Shown piece after piece: positions 19,622 to 28,581 of a stretch of DNA of 64,000 bases. The DNA lies in assembly GCF_001476815.1 (NCBI RefSeq), contig NZ_LDSL01000064.1, positions 1-64,000 of the forward strand, written 5' to 3'. The notes beneath the pieces are model-generated. The model was not told the DNA's origin. It did not search any database and worked only from the letters and a program-made list of their open reading frames with translations. Position 1 is the first letter of the stretch. Every line of letters begins with the position of its first letter. Made by a program: the position numbers and the translations under genes. This DNA comes from Pseudacidovorax intermedius. GTDB taxonomy: Bacteria; Pseudomonadota; Gammaproteobacteria; Burkholderiales; Burkholderiaceae_C.

Positions 19622-19948
19622 ATGAAGTACCTTCTGTGGCTGCTCAAGGCAGCCATTTTTTTTACCCTGTTCGCCTTCGCGCTCAACAACCAGCACGAGG
19701 CGACGGTGCATTTCTTTTTCGGCACCTCCTGGCGCGGACCCCTGGTGCTGGTGGTGCTGGCCGCCTTCGCCGCCGGTCTGGTGGTAGGCGCGCTGGGCAT
19801 GCTGCCCGGCTGGTGGCGCCACCGAACGGCCGCCGCCGCCCTGCGCCAGCCGGTGAGCGCCCCGCCAGCGTCGGCCGATACGCCGGCTGCCAGCGTGGCT
19901 GCGGCGCCGCTGGCCGAACCTTCCGCTGCACGACGACATGGACTTTGA
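19622..19948 (+). CDS. lapA: LapA-family inner-membrane protein (DUF1049)
   Basis: 108-residue membrane protein with two transmembrane helices (about 4-22 and 40-62) and the LapA signature ALNNQHEATVHFFFGTSW between them. A basic segment (WWRHR) and a Pro/Ala-rich cytoplasmic tail follow. LapA accompanies LapB in control of lipopolysaccharide synthesis. Its last 11 bases overlap lapB, indicating translational coupling. The 170 bases between ihfB and lapA hold a TAGAAT at 19508-19513 that could be a -10 element, without a convincing -35. The frame is open upstream, but ATG 19622 gives the conserved N-terminus. Confidence 0.88.
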   Translation: MKYLLWLLKAAIFFTLFAFALNNQHEATVHFFFGTSWRGPLVLVVLAAFAAGLVVGALGMLPGWWRHRTAAAALRQPVSAPPASADTPAASVAAAPLAEPSAARRHGL

Positions 19949-21125
19949 CCTGAGCTGGCTGCTGCTGGGCCTGCCGGTGGCCTTCGTGCTGGGCTGGCTG
20001 GCCTCCCGGCTGGACCTGCGCCAGCTGCGTCTGGAAAACCGCCAGGCCCCCAAGGCCTACTTCCGCGGCCTGAACTTCCTGCTCAACGAACAGCAGGACC
20101 AGGCCATCGACGCCTTCATCGAGGCGGTGCAGAACGACCCGGACACGCAGGAACTGCACTTCGCCCTGGGCAACCTGTTCCGCCGACGTGGCGAGTACCA
20201 GCGCGCCGTGCGGGTGCACGAGCACCTGCTCTCGCGCGGCGACCTCAACCGCGCCGACCGCGACCGCGCCCAGCATGCGCTGGCGCAGGACTTCCTGAGC
20301 GCCGGCCTGCTCGACCGGGCGGAGGTCGCGCTGCAGAAGCTGGAAGGCACCCGCTTCGAGAACGAATCGCGGCTGGCGCTGCTGGCCATCTACGAACGCT
20401 CGCGCGAATGGGCCCAGGCCGAGGCCGTGGCCGCGAAGCTCGACGCCTCGGACCAGGCCAGCTACGCCGCCCGCCGGGCCCACCACCTGTGCGAGCAGGC
20501 CGCCGAGCACAGCACGCGCGGCAATGCCGACGAGGCGTTGCGCCTGCTGCAGGAGGCCGCGCAGCTCGCGCCGCAGGCCCCGCGTCCGCCCATTGACACC
20601 GCGGCCCTGCTGCTGCGCCAGGGCCGCGCGGCGGAGGCTTGGGGCACGCTGTCGGCGCTGGCCCGCACTGCGCCGCTGGCCCTGCCGCTCTACGCCGCCG
20701 CGCTGCAGCAGGCCGCCCAGGGCGCAGGTGAGCAGGCCGCCGCCACGGCACTGCTGCACGAGCGCTACGAGGCCGAGCCTTCCATCGACGTGCTCGAGGC
20801 CCTGATGGCGCTGGAAGCATCCATGCAATCGGCCGTGCCGGCGGACGGCCGCCCGGCCCCCACCGCCTCGCGGGACCGCTACCTGGAACACCTCACCCGC
20901 GTGCCCGGCTCGCTGTTGGCGGCCTCCCGCTGGCTGGCGGGCGAAACCCTGCGCGACGACGCCCGCACCCATCCCCCGGTACAGCGGGCGCTGGACCAGG
21001 TGGCCCGCCCGCAGATGCGCTATCGCTGCGCCGCCTGCGGCTTCGAGGCCCACCAGTACTTCTGGCATTGCCCCGGCTGTCAGGCCTGGGACAGCTATCC
21101 GCCCCGCCGCGTCGAAGAACTGTGA
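19938..21125 (+). CDS. lapB: LPS assembly protein LapB (YciM), TPR and zinc-ribbon protein
   Basis: 395-residue membrane-anchored TPR protein. An N-terminal helix (residues about 5-22) anchors it in the inner membrane. A long array of TPR repeats follows (about 40-330), and the C-terminus carries a rubredoxin-like metal site with two CxxC knuckles, CAAC and CPGC. LapB guides FtsH-dependent degradation of LpxC and so balances LPS with phospholipid synthesis; the C-terminal metal site is needed for this in E. coli. It overlaps lapA by 11 bases. Length is normal (E. coli 389). Confidence 0.93.
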   Translation: MDFDLSWLLLGLPVAFVLGWLASRLDLRQLRLENRQAPKAYFRGLNFLLNEQQDQAIDAFIEAVQNDPDTQELHFALGNLFRRRGEYQRAVRVHEHLLSRGDLNRADRDRAQHALAQDFLSAGLLDRAEVALQKLEGTRFENESRLALLAIYERSREWAQAEAVAAKLDASDQASYAARRAHHLCEQAAEHSTRGNADEALRLLQEAAQLAPQAPRPPIDTAALLLRQGRAAEAWGTLSALARTAPLALPLYAAALQQAAQGAGEQAAATALLHERYEAEPSIDVLEALMALEASMQSAVPADGRPAPTASRDRYLEHLTRVPGSLLAASRWLAGETLRDDARTHPPVQRALDQVARPQMRYRCAACGFEAHQYFWHCPGCQAWDSYPPRRVEEL

Positions 21126-21241
21126 TGTGCTTCACGCGCCGCCCCAGGCGGTGCATTGACAGCATCGACCCTGCTGCATTCTGATGAGCGCCTGCGTCCG
21201 GAGGGCGCAGCATCGTCAACCATTTCAGGGGGAAATCACAC

Positions 21242-21571
21242 ATGAAGCTCAAGAAGCTGATCGCTGCGGCCGTGTTCGGCCTGCTCGCCGCGGGCGCCTT
21301 CGCCGCGGTCGACGTCAACAAGGGCAGCGCCGCGGAACTCGATGGCCTGCCCGGCGTGGGCCCGGCCATGTCCCAGCGCATCCTCGACGCCCGCAAGCAG
21401 GGCGAATTCAAGGACTGGGCGGACCTGATGGCCCGCGTGAAGGGCATCAAGGCCAAGTCGGCCGCCAAGCTGTCGGCCGCCGGCATGACGGTGGGCGGCA
21501 AGCCCTTCGATGGCGCGGCCGCACCTGCCAAGGCCGCCAAGGACGGTGCGGCACCGGCTGCCAAGAAGTAG
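21242..21571 (+). CDS. ComEA-like helix-hairpin-helix DNA-binding protein
   Basis: 109-residue exported protein. A signal peptide (residues 1-22, ending AFAAV) is followed by a single ComEA-type helix-hairpin-helix domain with VDVNKGSAAELDGLPGVGP and RVKGIKAKSAAKL. A low-complexity Ala/Lys/Pro tail of about 25 residues ends KDGAAPAAKK. ComEA proteins bind incoming DNA in the periplasm during natural transformation. This one is a short proteobacterial form, and no other competence genes lie nearby. A strong terminator follows, so it is the end of a transcription unit. Confidence 0.85.
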   Translation: MKLKKLIAAAVFGLLAAGAFAAVDVNKGSAAELDGLPGVGPAMSQRILDARKQGEFKDWADLMARVKGIKAKSAAKLSAAGMTVGGKPFDGAAAPAKAAKDGAAPAAKK

Positions 21572-21596
21572 CCGCGGGCACAGCCCCCTCGGCACG

Positions 21597-21620
21597 AGGC
21601 CGCCTTCGGGCGGCCTTTTT
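21597..21620 (+). terminator. Rho-independent terminator after the ComEA-like gene
   Basis: 8-bp stem AGGCCGCC / GGCGGCCT closed by a TTCG tetraloop and followed by T residues, 25 bases after the stop codon. Confidence 0.92.
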
Positions 21621-21715
21621 CATGGCGCCCCCGTGGCCCTGGCAAACCCGCGGTCCATGGCGTGATATTTGCACGTAGTCTGGCCTTCCAATCACACAGA
21701 GTCGGAGCGTCTTCC

Positions 21716-22684
21716 ATGATCGACAAGAAGGGCCTGGTGCTGGCCTCGCTGGTGTTCGGCAGCGCCGCCATGGCGCAGGTGAAGTGGGATCTGCCCACCG
21801 CCTATCCGCCGGCCAACTATCACACCGAGAACATCGTGCAGTTCGCCAAGGACGTGGAGACCGCCACCGGCGGCAAGCTGCGCATCACGGTGCATGCCAA
21901 CGCCTCGCTCTTCAAGGCGCCCGAGATCAAGCGGGCGGTGCAGAGCGGCCAGGCCCAGGCGGGCGAGATCCTGCTGGCCAATTTCTCCAACGAGAACCCG
22001 ATCTACGCGCTGGACGGCGTGCCCTTCCTGGCCACCACCTACGGCGACGCGCGCAAGCTCTACGACGTCTCCAAGCCCGCGATGGAGAATCTGCTGGCCG
22101 CCCAGAACATGAAGGTGCTGTTCATGGTGCCGTGGGCGCCGCAAGGCATCTACATCAAGAAGGAGATCGCCTCGGTGGCCGACCTGCGCGGCGTCAAGTG
22201 GCGCGCGTACAGCCCCGCCACCGCCAAGATCGCCGAACTGGTGGGCGCGCAGCCGGTGCAGATCCAGCAGGCCGAACTGAGCGCGGCCATGGCCACCGGC
22301 GCCGTCGAGGCCTACATGAGCTCCGGCTCCACCGGCTACGACACCAAGACCTACGAGAGCATCAAGAACTTCTACGACACCCAGGCCTGGATTCCGAAAA
22401 ACGCGGTGCTGGTCAACGCCAAGGCCTTCGACGCCCTGGACGCCGCCGGCAAGGACGCGGTGCTCAAGGCCGCAGCCGCCGCCGAGGAGCGCGGCTGGAA
22501 GACCGCCCAGGCCAAGAACGACGAATACAAGAAGCTGCTGGCCGAGCGCGGCATGAGGATCCACAAGCCTTCGCCCAAGCTGGATGCGGACATGCGCCAG
22601 GTGGGCGGCATCATGCAGGCCGACTGGCTCAAGCTGGCCGGGGCCGACGGCGCGGCCATCGTGGACGTCTACAAGAAGAAGTAA
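21716..22684 (+). CDS. dctP: TRAP transporter substrate-binding protein (DctP family)
   Basis: 322-residue periplasmic binding protein of a tripartite ATP-independent transporter. A signal peptide (MIDKKGLVLASLVFGSAAMA) precedes a DctP fold with WDLPTAYPPANYHTENIV at the mature N-terminus and DLRGVKWRAYSP carrying the conserved Arg that usually salt-bridges a substrate carboxylate. An upstream in-frame start exists at 21662, but 21716 gives a proper signal peptide. The next two genes are the small and large membrane subunits, so the system is complete. Substrate is probably an organic acid; its identity cannot be read from the sequence. Confidence 0.92.
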   Translation: MIDKKGLVLASLVFGSAAMAQVKWDLPTAYPPANYHTENIVQFAKDVETATGGKLRITVHANASLFKAPEIKRAVQSGQAQAGEILLANFSNENPIYALDGVPFLATTYGDARKLYDVSKPAMENLLAAQNMKVLFMVPWAPQGIYIKKEIASVADLRGVKWRAYSPATAKIAELVGAQPVQIQQAELSAAMATGAVEAYMSSGSTGYDTKTYESIKNFYDTQAWIPKNAVLVNAKAFDALDAAGKDAVLKAAAAAEERGWKTAQAKNDEYKKLLAERGMRIHKPSPKLDADMRQVGGIMQADWLKLAGADGAAIVDVYKKK

Positions 22685-22759
22685 GCCAGTCTTCGCGGCG
22701 CGTCGGCCCTGCCATGCAGTGCCGTGCGGGGCGGCGCGCCGCGCCTCCGAGGGATTTCC

Positions 22760-23293
22760 ATGCGACGTTTTCTCGACCGCCTCTACGACGGGGCCGGCGC
22801 CCTGGGCGCCTTCTGCGTCTTCCTGATCTTCGTGCTGATGATCTGGGCCGGCCTCGGTCGCCAGTTCAACTGGCGCGTGAGCGGCATCAACGACATCGTG
22901 GCCTGGCTGTGCGCGGCGGCCTCCTTCTTCGCCATGGCCCATGCCTTCCGCCACGGCGACTTCGTGCGGGTGACGCTCTTGCTGGAGGCCGTGCCGCCGC
23001 GGGTGCGCCGCATGCTGGAGCTGGTCTGCCTGTTCATCGCCCTGGTCTGCGTGGGCTACCTCACCTGGTGGGCAACCAGCTTCACCTGGGAGAGCTACGA
23101 ATTCGCCGAAATGGCGACCGGCCTGGTGGTGATCCCCATCTGGATTCCGCAATCCACCTTCGTCTTGGGCTGCTGGCTGCTGCTGCTCGCGCTGGTGGAC
23201 GAGACGGTCGTGGTGCTGCGCGGCGGCAAGCCCAGCTACCAGCGCGCCGTGGAGGCCCGCCACGCGGCGGGCGACTTCTCCTCCGACGTGTAA
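22760..23293 (+). CDS. dctQ: TRAP transporter small permease (DctQ family)
   Basis: 177-residue membrane protein with four predicted helices (about 10-33, 44-62, 86-106 and 130-152), the size and layout of DctQ subunits. A GAGGGAT ribosome-binding site precedes ATG 22760; an upstream GTG/ATG frame would add 12 residues with no clear purpose. It couples the binding protein to the large permease. It sits 75 bases after dctP and 15 bases before dctM, so one operon is likely. Confidence 0.88.
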   Translation: MRRFLDRLYDGAGALGAFCVFLIFVLMIWAGLGRQFNWRVSGINDIVAWLCAAASFFAMAHAFRHGDFVRVTLLLEAVPPRVRRMLELVCLFIALVCVGYLTWWATSFTWESYEFAEMATGLVVIPIWIPQSTFVLGCWLLLLALVDETVVVLRGGKPSYQRAVEARHAAGDFSSDV

Positions 23294-23308
23294 GGACGCA
23301 AAGCAACC

Positions 23309-24622
23309 ATGACCGAAACCCTGCTCATGGGCGCCATGCTGCTGGCGATCATGCTGGTGCTGCTGGCCGGCGGCGTGTGGATCGCCATGACCCTGGCCAT
23401 CGTCGGCTGGGTGGGCCAGGCCTTCTTCACCAGCACGCTGCCGGGCAAGAACCTGTTCTCCGCCTTCTGGGAGAGCAATGCCAGCTGGGAGCTGGCGGCA
23501 CTGCCGCTGTTCATCTGGATGGGCGAAATCCTGTTCCGCACCCGGCTCAGCGAGGAGATGTTCGAGGGCCTGCGGCCCTGGCTCAACCGCGTGCCCGGGC
23601 GGCTGATGCACACCACCATCCTCGGCTGCGGCGTGTTCGGCTCGGTGTCGGGCTCCTCGGCCGCCACCTGCGCCACCATCGCCAAGGTGGCGCTGCCCGA
23701 GCTGGTCAAGCGCGGCTACAGCGAAAAGCTGGCCATCGGCTCGCTCGCCACGGCGGGCACGCTGGGCATCCTGATCCCGCCGTCGATCACCATGGTGGTG
23801 TACGCGGTGGCGGCCGATGCCTCGATCATCCGCATCTTCCTGGCCGGCTTCCTGCCGGGGCTGCTGCTGATGCTGCTGTTCTCGGGCTACATCGGCTGGT
23901 GGAGCCTGCGGCATCCCGAGCAGGTGCCGCCGGCCGATCCGCCGATGTCCTTCGCGCGCAAGCTCAGGCAGTCGGGCAACCTGATTCCCTGCGCGCTGCT
24001 GATCGTGTTCATCGTCTGGGTGCTGGTGGCCGGCTGGGCCACGGCCACCGAATGCGCGGCCTTCGGCGTGCTGGGCTCGCTGGCCATCGCGGCCTGGGGC
24101 CGGGCGCTGAACTGGCGCAACTTCGTGGACGGGCTGATGGGCGCCACGCGCACCAGCTGCATGATCATGTTCATCCTGGCGGGCGCCGCCTTCCTGACCA
24201 AGACCATGGCCTTCACCGGCATCCCGCGCGAGCTGGCCGAATGGGTGGACAGCCTGCAGCTGTCGCCCTATGCGCTGATCGGCGCGCTGGTGCTGGTCTA
24301 CCTGGTGCTCGGCACGGCCCTGGACGGCATCAGCATGATCGTGCTGACCAGCGCCGTGGTGCTGCCGATGATCCAGAAGGCCGGCTTCGACCTGGTGTGG
24401 TTCGGGATCTTCGTCGTGCTGCTGGTGGAGATCGCCGAGGTCACGCCGCCGGTGGGCTTCAACCTGTTCGTGCTGCAGAACATGACGGGCAAGGACAGCA
24501 ACGTGATCGCCAAGGCCGCGATTCCCTTCTTCCTGTGCCTGGTGCTGTGCATCGCGCTGATCACGGTGTTCCCGCAGATCGTCACAGTGCTGCCGGACCT
24601 CGTGATGGGCGCCGAGCGCTGA
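23309..24622 (+). CDS. dctM: TRAP transporter large permease (DctM family)
   Basis: 437-residue, roughly 12-helix membrane protein of the DctM/ion-transporter superfamily, which drives sodium- or proton-coupled uptake of the substrate delivered by DctP. Recognisable family features are GSVSGSSAATCATIAKV, GTLGILIPPSI and, near the C-terminus, EVTPPVGFNLFVLQNMTG. Length is typical. It completes the dctPQM operon and is followed after 59 bases by crcB. Confidence 0.92.
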   Translation: MTETLLMGAMLLAIMLVLLAGGVWIAMTLAIVGWVGQAFFTSTLPGKNLFSAFWESNASWELAALPLFIWMGEILFRTRLSEEMFEGLRPWLNRVPGRLMHTTILGCGVFGSVSGSSAATCATIAKVALPELVKRGYSEKLAIGSLATAGTLGILIPPSITMVVYAVAADASIIRIFLAGFLPGLLLMLLFSGYIGWWSLRHPEQVPPADPPMSFARKLRQSGNLIPCALLIVFIVWVLVAGWATATECAAFGVLGSLAIAAWGRALNWRNFVDGLMGATRTSCMIMFILAGAAFLTKTMAFTGIPRELAEWVDSLQLSPYALIGALVLVYLVLGTALDGISMIVLTSAVVLPMIQKAGFDLVWFGIFVVLLVEIAEVTPPVGFNLFVLQNMTGKDSNVIAKAAIPFFLCLVLCIALITVFPQIVTVLPDLVMGAER

Positions 24623-24681
24623 GCCGCCGCCCGGACCGCCGCTCCCGCCACCGCCGCCGCCGCCTTGCGCACAATCGCACG

Positions 24682-25056
24682 ATGCTTGCGAATGCTTTGT
24701 TCATCTGCGCCGCCGCCTGCGCCGGCGCCCTCCTGCGCTGGGGCTTCCAGACCTGGCTCAACCCCGGGGCCTGGCTGCCCTGGGGCACCCTGGCGGTCAA
24801 CCTCATCGGCGGGCTGCTGATCGGCATCGCCATCGCCTTCTTCGGGGCGCGGCCCGACCTGTCGCCCGCCTGGCGGCTGACGGCGATCACCGGTTTCCTG
24901 GGCACGCTTACCACCTTCTCCAGCTTCTCGGGCGAGGTGGTCGGCATGCTGATGGCCGGCCGCGTGGGCCTGGCGCTGGCCACCATCGGCTTGCATCTGG
25001 GCGGCTCCCTACTGATGACCTGGGTGGGTTTCCGGGCCACGCAACACTGGGTCTGA
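24682..25056 (+). CDS. crcB: Fluoride exporter CrcB/Fluc
   Basis: 124-residue, four-helix membrane protein of the Fluc family, which forms dual-topology dimeric fluoride channels that protect the cell from fluoride. Signatures are GALLRW (Arg19), GTLAVNLIGGLLIG with the pore Asn40, and GFLGTLTTFSSFSGE around residues 71-85. The gene starts at ATG 24682, which is the terminal part of a much longer open frame running through dctPQM in another phase. No fluoride riboswitch is visible in the 59-base gap after dctM, so it may simply be read through from the TRAP operon. Confidence 0.9.
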   Translation: MLANALFICAAACAGALLRWGFQTWLNPGAWLPWGTLAVNLIGGLLIGIAIAFFGARPDLSPAWRLTAITGFLGTLTTFSSFSGEVVGMLMAGRVGLALATIGLHLGGSLLMTWVGFRATQHWV

Positions 25057-25178
25057 GCCCAGCCGCGGCGGCCTGCGCCGTGTCCTACAGCGGGCCTCGC
25101 GGCCGTCCTGCATAACCGGCCGGTACGCACAGGTTTTTGCAATGGAGTCGAAGGGGTCGGTCGATAGAATCGATCACG

Positions 25179-28145
25179 ATGCCCCTGGTCGCCCTCGTCC
25201 TCACCCCCTTTCTTGCCAGCGCACTGGCGGCCGTGATGCCGTCCGGCGCACGCAACCGGGGGGCAGGCATCGCAGGGTTGGCAGCGCTGGGCTGCGCCAT
25301 CGTCGCGGCCCTGCAGTTCCCGGCGCTGGCGGGCGGCGAGGTGCTGCAGCAGACCTACCGCTGGATCCCCACGCTCGGCGTCGACCTGTCCTGGCGCATG
25401 GACGGGCTGGCCTGGCTGTTCTGCATGCTGGTGCTGGGCATCGGCGCACTGGTGGTGCTGTACGGGCGCTACTACATGTCCTCCTCGGACCCGGTGCCGC
25501 GCTTCTTCGCCTTCTTCCTGGCCTTCATGGGCGCCATGGTGGGCGTGGTGCTGTCGGGCAACCTGATCCAGCTGGTGCTGTTCTGGGAACTCACCAGCCT
25601 GTTCTCCTTCCTGCTGATCGGCTACTGGCACCACCGGCGCGACGCCCGGCGCGGCGCCCGCATGGCGCTGACGGTCACCGGTGCCGGCGGCCTGTGCCTG
25701 CTGGCGGGCGTGCTGCTGCTGGGCCGCATCGCCGGCAGCTACGAGCTGGACGTGGTGCTGGCCTCGGGCGACCTGGTGCGGGCCGACCCGCTCTATCCGC
25801 TCACGCTGGTGCTGCTGCTGGTGGGCGCTTTCACCAAGAGCGCGCAGTTCCCTTTCCACTTCTGGCTGCCGCGCGCCATGGCGGCGCCGACGCCCGTGTC
25901 GGCCTACCTGCATTCGGCCACCATGGTGAAGCTGGGCGTGTTTCTCATGGCGCGGCTGTGGCCCGTGCTCTCTGGCACGGACCTCTGGTTCTGGCTGGTG
26001 GGCGGCGCCGGCGCCATCACGCTGCTGCTGGGCGGCTACATCGCCATGTTCCAGCGCGACCTGAAGGCGCTGCTGGCCTATTCCACCATCTCGCACCTGG
26101 GCCTGATCACGCTGCTGCTGGGCATGAACAGCCCGCTGGCGGCGGTGGCGGCGGTCTTCCACGTGATGAACCACGCCACCTTCAAGGCCTCGCTCTTCAT
26201 GGCGGCGGGCATCATCGACCACGAGACAGGCACGCGCGACATCAGCCGGCTGAGCGGGCTGCTCAAGCCGATGCCCATCACGGGGGCCCTGGCCATCATC
26301 GCCAGTGCCTCGATGGCGGGCGTGCCGCTGCTCAACGGCTTCCTGTCCAAGGAAATGTTCTTCGCCGAGACCGTCTTCCTCGACGGCTCGCCCTGGCTGG
26401 AGATCGGCCTGCCCGTGCTGGCCACGCTGGCCGGCGCCTTCAGCGTGGCGTACTCGGCGCGCTTCGTGTTCGACGTGTTCTTCGGCCCGCGCTGCGACAC
26501 CGAGGTGCCCAAGCCGCCGCACGAGCCGCCGCACTGGATGCGCGTGCCGGTCGAACTGTTGGTGCTGCTGTGCCTGGTGGTGGGCATCGTGCCGGCCTGG
26601 TCGGTCGGCGGCTTCCTGGCCACGGCCGCCGCGCCGGTGGTGGGCGGCGACCTGCCCGACTACAGCCTGTCGATCTGGCACGGCTTCAACCTGCCGCTGG
26701 CCATGAGTTTCGTCGCACTCGCGGGCGGCGCCGCCATCTACCTGATGCAGCGGCGCCGGCGTGCCCTGGGCGGACTGACGCACACGCCGGGCCTGCGCCG
26801 CTTCGACGGCCAGCGCATCTTCGAGAACCTGCTCGCCCGCCTGTCCGAGCTGGGCCGCCGAGGCCGGCGCGTGCTGTCCACCAACCGCCTGCAGCCCCAG
26901 CTGCTGCTGCTGGTGCTGGTGGCCGTGCTGGGTGCCGGGGCGTCGCTGTGGCTGGCGCCCGCCGACACCGGCAGCCGCGAGCGCCTGCCCTTCTCGCCCA
27001 TGTTCCTCATGACCTGGGTGATCGGCTGCACCTGCGCGGTGGCCGCCGCCTGGCAGGCCAAGTTCCACCGTCTGGCCTCGCTGATGCTCGCCTCCGGTGC
27101 CGGCCTGGTGTGCTGCATCACCTACATCTGGTTCTCGGCGCCCGACCTCGCGCTGACGCAGCTGGTGGTGGAGACCGTGACCACGCTGCTCATCCTGCTC
27201 GGCCTGCGTTGGCTGCCCATGCGCAAGGCCGAGGTGCAGCGTGCCGGGGAACGGTTCCGTCCGTGGGGCCGCCGCGGGCGCGACCTGCTGCTGGCCGGCG
27301 CGGCCGGCTGCGGCATGGCCGCCATGGCCTGGTACATGATGACGCGGCCCTTCCCGCAAAGCATCTCGCCCTTCTTCCTGCAGCGCGCGCTGCCCGAAGG
27401 CGGGGGCACCAACGTGGTCAACGTGATGCTGGTGGACTTCCGCGGCTTCGACACCTTCGGCGAGATCACCGTGCTGGGCATCGTGGCACTCACGGTGTAT
27501 GCGTTGCTGCGCCGCTTCCGCCCCGCCGCCGAGGCCATGGCCCTGCCGCCGCAGCAGCGCGTGCAGCAGGACCAGGGCGGCACCGACCTCATCAACCCGC
27601 GCCGCGCCCGCGACACCGCCGTGGGCTACCTCATGGTGCCGGCCGTGCTGGTGCGGCTGCTGCTGCCGCTGGCGGCCATGGTGTCGGTGTACTTCTTCAT
27701 GCGCGGCCACAACCAGCCGGGCGGCGGCTTCGTGGCCGGACTGGTGATGTCGGCGGCGCTGATGCTGCAGTTCATCGTCTCGGGGGCGGCCTGGACCGAG
27801 GAGCACCTGCGCATCTTCCCGCGGCGCTGGATCGCGCTCGGCCTGCTGGTCGCGCTCGGCACGGGTACGGGCGCCATCGTGGTGGGCTATCCCTTCCTGA
27901 CCACGCACACGGCGCACCTGACGCTGCCGGTGCTGGGCGTGCTGCACGTGCCCAGCGCCCTGTTCTTCGACATCGGCGTGTTCGCCCTGGTGCTGGGCGC
28001 CACGCTGCTGACGCTCACGGCGCTGGCCCACCAGTCGATCCGCAGCCACCGCTGGGCGGAGGAGCAGGAGGAGAAGGCCGCCGCCAAGGCCGCGCTGGAG
28101 GCCGCCAACGCCGAGGCCATCCGCATCACCGGGGGGGCCGTCTGA
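25179..28145 (+). CDS. mrpA: Mrp/Pha Na+(K+)/H+ antiporter subunit A, fused to subunit B domain
   Basis: 988-residue membrane protein. The first two thirds are a NuoL-like antiporter module. The key charged residues are visible: Glu in FWELTSLFSFLL and Lys/His in TKSAQFPFHFWLP and HSATMVKLGVFL. The C-terminal part (about 810-970) is an MnhB/MrpB domain: VRLLLPLAAMVSVYFFMRGH and NQPGGGFVAGLV. This A-B fusion is the form found in PhaAB-type (group 2) systems. Together with the next five genes it makes a six-gene antiporter that exchanges Na+ or K+ for protons and supports pH and salt tolerance. ATG 25179 is preceded by TAGAAT at 25165-25170, a possible -10 element that is too close to be certain. 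Confidence 0.94.
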   Translation: MPLVALVLTPFLASALAAVMPSGARNRGAGIAGLAALGCAIVAALQFPALAGGEVLQQTYRWIPTLGVDLSWRMDGLAWLFCMLVLGIGALVVLYGRYYMSSSDPVPRFFAFFLAFMGAMVGVVLSGNLIQLVLFWELTSLFSFLLIGYWHHRRDARRGARMALTVTGAGGLCLLAGVLLLGRIAGSYELDVVLASGDLVRADPLYPLTLVLLLVGAFTKSAQFPFHFWLPRAMAAPTPVSAYLHSATMVKLGVFLMARLWPVLSGTDLWFWLVGGAGAITLLLGGYIAMFQRDLKALLAYSTISHLGLITLLLGMNSPLAAVAAVFHVMNHATFKASLFMAAGIIDHETGTRDISRLSGLLKPMPITGALAIIASASMAGVPLLNGFLSKEMFFAETVFLDGSPWLEIGLPVLATLAGAFSVAYSARFVFDVFFGPRCDTEVPKPPHEPPHWMRVPVELLVLLCLVVGIVPAWSVGGFLATAAAPVVGGDLPDYSLSIWHGFNLPLAMSFVALAGGAAIYLMQRRRRALGGLTHTPGLRRFDGQRIFENLLARLSELGRRGRRVLSTNRLQPQLLLLVLVAVLGAGASLWLAPADTGSRERLPFSPMFLMTWVIGCTCAVAAAWQAKFHRLASLMLASGAGLVCCITYIWFSAPDLALTQLVVETVTTLLILLGLRWLPMRKAEVQRAGERFRPWGRRGRDLLLAGAAGCGMAAMAWYMMTRPFPQSISPFFLQRALPEGGGTNVVNVMLVDFRGFDTFGEITVLGIVALTVYALLRRFRPAAEAMALPPQQRVQQDQGGTDLINPRRARDTAVGYLMVPAVLVRLLLPLAAMVSVYFFMRGHNQPGGGFVAGLVMSAALMLQFIVSGAAWTEEHLRIFPRRWIALGLLVALGTGTGAIVVGYPFLTTHTAHLTLPVLGVLHVPSALFFDIGVFALVLGATLLTLTALAHQSIRSHRWAEEQEEKAAAKAALEAANAEAIRITGGAV

Positions 28146-28233
28146 ATGGGCAGGCCTCCCCATTCCCCGCTGCGCGCAGCGCTGCCCCTCGGCGGGGCGC
28201 ATCAATGCCCTCGGGCGGCAGGGAACCGTTGAG

Positions 28234-28581
28234 ATGGAAGCCGTCCTCGCCATCGCCATCGGCGTGCTCACCGGCGCAGGCGTGTACCTGCTGCTGCGGC
28301 CCCGGACCTTCCAGGTCATCATGGGCCTGACGCTCATCTCCTACGCCGTCAACCTGTTCATCTTCAGCATGGGCCGGCTCAAGGTCGACAGCGAGCCGGT
28401 GCTGCAGCCCGGTGTCGTCGCCACCCTGCAGAACACGGCCGACCCGATGCCGCAGGCGCTGGTGCTGACGGCCATCGTGATCGGCTTCGCGATGACGGCG
28501 CTCTTCCTGGTGGTGATGCTGGCCTCGCGCGGCATCTCGGACACCGACCACGTGGACGGCCAGGAACGGGAGGAGACATGA
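28234..28581 (+). CDS. mrpC: Mrp/Pha antiporter subunit C (NuoK-like)
   Basis: 115-residue protein with three transmembrane helices, homologous to NuoK of complex I: GVYLLLRPRTFQVIMGLTL, then AVNLFIFSMG, then ALVLTAIVIGFAMTALFLVV. It is a required small subunit of the Mrp complex. The 88 bases between mrpA and mrpC are unusual in this otherwise overlapping operon and contain a GC-rich inverted segment around 28155-28200. Its stop overlaps the mrpD start (ATGA). Confidence 0.92.
   Translation: MEAVLAIAIGVLTGAGVYLLLRPRTFQVIMGLTLISYAVNLFIFSMGRLKVDSEPVLQPGVVATLQNTADPMPQALVLTAIVIGFAMTALFLVVMLASRGISDTDHVDGQEREET

Noticed and set aside
21662-21715. Extended N-terminus of DctP
   Set aside because: The extra 18 residues would precede and disrupt the normal signal peptide starting at 21716.
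24623-24681. Fluoride riboswitch before crcB
   Set aside because: The gap is only 59 bases, is C/G repeat-rich and lacks the riboswitch consensus.
25165-25170. TAGAAT as the mrpA -10 promoter element
   Set aside because: It lies only 8 bases before the ATG, leaving no room for a leader and ribosome-binding site, and no -35 is visible.
24582-28337. 1251-codon minus-strand frame opposite the Mrp antiporter operon
   Set aside because: The translation is low-complexity (His, Gln, Arg, Gly) and the opposite strand encodes conserved MrpA.
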